24,189 nucleotides of DNA from Aquirhabdus sp. (GTDB lineage: Bacteria > Pseudomonadota > Gammaproteobacteria > Pseudomonadales > Moraxellaceae): positions 1 through 24,189 of the forward strand of contig JASLGO010000075.1 of the NCBI GenBank assembly GCA_030150135.1, written 5' to 3'. The notes under the pieces are model-generated. The model was not told the DNA's origin. It ran no database searches and saw only the letters and a list, made by a program, of their open reading frames with translations. Below, in pieces: positions 22,192 to 24,189 of the stretch; the first letter of the stretch is position 1, and the number at the start of each line of letters is the position of its first letter. The position numbers and the translations under genes were made by a program.

Positions 22192-22707
22192 TTAAAAATC
22201 TTCTAAATCATCAAATTGATCTTCAGCAGAATCAATGTCATTCAGAATTTTTTGCATAAAAGCGAGTTTACGACAGGTATCACGTGCTTCCGCCCAATCT
22301 TCTTCCACGTAATCGATTCTAAATTCATTGGATAGTGCTTGAATCCATTGATTAATTTCAGTACGAAGACCTTCCAGTGCTTCTGGCGAATCCACTTCAT
22401 CGAGTTGCTCACGCACTTCAAGTGCATTTTGCAAAAAATCGATATCGCCGATTGACTGTTCTAGCGCAATAGCCTGTTTTTTCAACTCAAGCAAATATGC
22501 TGCGCGTTTTGCAGCAATGCGCAGAGTGTCGTAGGCTTCATTCACTTTTGCAGATTGCTGGAGCTGGGCGAGGGCTTGATCTGTATTAGATTCCGCTTGG
22601 AGCTGATCAGGATGATATTGGCGTTGTAGCACGCGATACCGCGTTGTCAATTGACTCAAATCAACATCAAATGAAGGGGCGAGATCGAATAATTCAAAAA
22701 AATTCAA
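22192..22707 (-). CDS. hscB: Fe-S assembly J-domain co-chaperone HscB
   Basis: A 171-residue protein, the same length as in E. coli. The N-terminal J-domain (FELFDLAPSFDVD at the start) carries the HPD triad at residues 32-34 (QYHPDQ), which triggers HscA ATPase activity. The C-terminal three-helix part, rich in Glu and Leu, binds IscU. It lies 70 bp after iscA and 53 bp before hscA in the isc operon. The acidic tail (SAEDQFDDLEDF) is a little longer than I would expect. Confidence 0.94.
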   Translation of the reverse strand: MNFFELFDLAPSFDVDLSQLTTRYRVLQRQYHPDQLQAESNTDQALAQLQQSAKVNEAYDTLRIAAKRAAYLLELKKQAIALEQSIGDIDFLQNALEVREQLDEVDSPEALEGLRTEINQWIQALSNEFRIDYVEEDWAEARDTCRKLAFMQKILNDIDSAEDQFDDLEDF

Positions 22708-22777
22708 AACACATTCCTGCTATAAGCGCGCAATACTTTGAGATAGATCAGTAAGCTGTCAACACTGTAAAACGAGA

Positions 22778-23125
22778 TTAAACGGTAAAGGACTCACCGC
22801 AACCACATTCACCCTTTTTATTCGGGTTATCGAAGCGAAAGCCTTCGTTCAGACCCTCTTTGACATAATCCATTTCTAGACCATCGAGATAAACCATACT
22901 CTTTGGATCGATAAAAACATTCACGCCATGCGCGACAAATTTTTGATCATGTGGATCGACTTGATCAACAAACTCAAGCACATAGGCAAGACCAGTGCAT
23001 CCAGATGTTTTCACGCCGACACGAATACCTTCGCCTTTGCCGCGATGAGTCAAATAATCACGCACATGCGTTGCCGCGCGCTCACTCAAGCTTATGCCTG
23101 CGGTTGCCGTTGTTACTTCTGTCAT
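22778..23125 (-). CDS. iscA: A-type Fe-S carrier IscA
   Basis: A 115-residue A-type carrier. The three conserved cysteines are Cys43 (KTSGCTGLAYVLEF), Cys107 and Cys109 (GECGCGESF). The internal DGLEMDYVKEGLNEGFRFDNPN is the usual IscA signature. It carries or repairs clusters, mainly toward [4Fe-4S] targets such as LipA. Its N-terminus is about eight residues longer than in E. coli (107). The 110-bp gap before it, after iscU, holds a 13-bp hairpin. Confidence 0.95.
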   Translation of the reverse strand: MTEVTTATAGISLSERAATHVRDYLTHRGKGEGIRVGVKTSGCTGLAYVLEFVDQVDPHDQKFVAHGVNVFIDPKSMVYLDGLEMDYVKEGLNEGFRFDNPNKKGECGCGESFTV

Positions 23126-23174
23126 CGGATTGCTCCTGCTGTATTTTAAACAGCCACTCGAAAATCAATTTTTT

Positions 23175-23211
23175 AAGAATATTTAACGGGGTAAATCGGT
23201 TAAATATTCTT
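23175..23211 (-). promoter_or_regulatory. Intercistronic hairpin between iscU and iscA
   Basis: A perfect 13-bp inverted repeat, AAGAATATTTAAC (23175-23187) and GTTAAATATTCTT (23199-23211), has an 11-nt loop. On the transcribed (minus) strand it is followed by an A-run, not a U-run, so it is unlikely to terminate. It is placed to act as an mRNA-processing or stability element inside the operon. Confidence 0.6.
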
Positions 23212-23235
23212 TTATTTCATTCACACAAGTCAGAA

Positions 23236-23631
23236 TCAAGCAGTTTCTTTTGCCGGATTTTTGCTGCGATAGTCTTCAATTGCTGCTTTGATCGCATCTT
23301 CAGCCAAGACTGAACAGTGAATCTTCACTGGTGGTAATGCCAATTCTTCAGCAATTGCTGAGTTTTTGATTTGGCTGGCTTCGTCGAGGTTTTTACCTTT
23401 GAGCCACTCGGTGACGAGTGAACTTGAAGCAATCGCAGAACCGCAACCATAAGTTTTGAAACGTGCATCTTCGATGATGCCTGCATCGTTGACTTGGATT
23501 TGCAGACGCATGACATCACCACATGCGGGTGCGCCAACCATGCCAGTACCAACATCGGCAGAGTTTTTGTCAAGCACGCCAACATTGCGTGGGTTTTCAT
23601 AATGGTCAATGACCTTGTCGCTATATGCCAT
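23236..23631 (-). CDS. iscU: Fe-S cluster scaffold IscU
   Basis: A 131-residue scaffold on which IscS sulfur and iron are assembled into [2Fe-2S] clusters. Cluster ligands Cys37 (APACGD, with Asp39), Cys63 (KTYGCGSAIA), and His105-Cys106 (KIHCSVLAEDA) are all present. LPPVK at residues 99-103 is the HscA docking motif. It starts MAYSDKVIDHYENPRNVG as in enterobacterial IscU. GGAG lies about 8 nt before the ATG. It is separated from iscS by 168 bp, an unusually long gap for this operon. Confidence 0.97.
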   Translation of the reverse strand: MAYSDKVIDHYENPRNVGVLDKNSADVGTGMVGAPACGDVMRLQIQVNDAGIIEDARFKTYGCGSAIASSSLVTEWLKGKNLDEASQIKNSAIAEELALPPVKIHCSVLAEDAIKAAIEDYRSKNPAKETA

Positions 23632-23799
23632 GATACGTCTCCTGCTATCCCATGCTGGGAATTAGTAGCGTCTATCTAATATATGGGGATCTTTGCTGAT
23701 GATTTCAGCGCCGATCTCCGCTTAAATTGTATTACATTTGATGACATGAATTTTTAAGTTACATGTAATCAACTATTCTTTATAAATCAGCTTTCTAAA
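23632..23799. other. 168-bp spacer between iscS and iscU
   Basis: No gene is visible. It holds the iscU binding site and a near-perfect palindrome GTTACATGTAAT (23758-23769), similar to the consensus of the array at 14591-14697. An internal promoter is possible, but I see no good -10/-35 pair on the minus strand. Confidence 0.4.
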
Positions 23800-24189
23800 T
23801 CAGTGTGCTGCCCATTCAACAGTAGACAGATCAATGCCTTCTTGATGCATATCCCAGAGCGGAGAAAGCGCACGTAGTTTCTCTACCGCAAATTTTGCAA
23901 AATCAAGAACTTGATCAATTTCTTCTTTAGTCGTGAAACGTCCCATGCTGAAACGAATCGAGCTATGTGCCATTTCATCAGATAAGCCAAGTGCACGAAG
24001 CACATAAGAAGGCTCAAGCGTTGCAGAAGTACAAGCTGAACCACTAGAAACCGCAAGATCTTTCAATGCCATCATCAATGATTCACCTTCAACAAAGTTG
24101 AAGCTGACATTTAGATTGTTTGCGACACGTTGAGTGGCATCACCATTCAAATACACTTCGTCAAGGGTGCGTAAACCTTCCCACAATTG
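23800..24189 (-). CDS. iscS: Cysteine desulfurase IscS (partial, N-terminus beyond right edge)
   Basis: The last ~130 residues of IscS, a pyridoxal-phosphate enzyme that takes sulfur from cysteine and passes it to IscU, and to tRNA thiolation. The reading frame is open to the window edge. The active-site loop SSGSACTSATLEPSYV contains the persulfide-forming cysteine. SIRFSMGRFTTKEEID follows, and the C-terminus ends LSTVEWAAH, matching the VEWAHH tail that contacts IscU. It is the first isc gene visible; iscR would be expected just beyond the edge. Confidence 0.96.
   Translation of the reverse strand, partial: QLWEGLRTLDEVYLNGDATQRVANNLNVSFNFVEGESLMMALKDLAVSSGSACTSATLEPSYVLRALGLSDEMAHSSIRFSMGRFTTKEEIDQVLDFAKFAVEKLRALSPLWDMHQEGIDLSTVEWAAH

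Overview
The window looks like a chromosomal segment from a gammaproteobacterium of the Moraxellaceae, most likely Acinetobacter or a close relative. Base composition is AT-rich. The protein set fits that group: SthA, GlcB, ThrH, a FadL/FadH fatty-acid pair, a [4Fe-4S] APS-type CysH and a complete isc cluster. This placement rests on recognising protein sequences, not on a search.

Layout. (1) 1-1174 (-): a DUF3311 membrane protein overlapping, in an ATGA arrangement, a MctP-like sodium:solute symporter that runs off the left edge. (2) 1278-3988: lipA (-) divergent from sthA (+), with nested inverted repeats between them. (3) 4010-4705: the sthA terminator, a REP-like inverted repeat, and a small unrecognised minus-strand gene split by one in-frame stop codon. 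(4) 4795-6749: purT (-) divergent from a toxin-first RelE-like/HigA-like addiction module. (5) 6847-9030: glcB, malate synthase G. (6) 9157-14361: a lipid/CoA block with fadL (-), a class I HMG-CoA reductase homologue (+) and fadH (+). (7) 14591-15307: a MazE-like/PemK-MazF addiction module behind a four-copy 12-bp operator-like array. (8) 15366-18192: cysH (-), thrH (+), a YXWGXW lipoprotein (+) and a HIT-family protein (+). (9) 18371-19840: a membrane-anchored class III nucleotidyl cyclase. (10) 19865-24189 (-): iscS (partial)-iscU-iscA-hscB-hscA-fdx, the core Fe-S assembly operon; iscR, if present, lies beyond the right edge.

How they fit together. Much of the window is core metabolism: lipoate, NAD(P)H balance, purines, the glyoxylate step, sulfate assimilation and serine/threonine phosphates. 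The Isc products supply clusters needed by LipA, FadH and CysH in the same window. FadL (uptake) and FadH (unsaturated acyl-CoA reduction) bracket an HMG-CoA-reductase-like enzyme. That enzyme keeps the catalytic residues but appears to lack the lysine equivalent to human Lys735, so its substrate is an open question.

The most unusual items are this HMGR-like/fadH pair, a 20-bp palindrome that exactly fills a 20-bp promoter spacer upstream of fadH (MerR-like geometry), the four-copy GTTTCATGTAAC array before the second toxin-antitoxin pair, a hairpin inside the isc operon, and the nonsense-split gene. I see no CRISPR array, tRNA, rRNA, insertion sequence or prophage.
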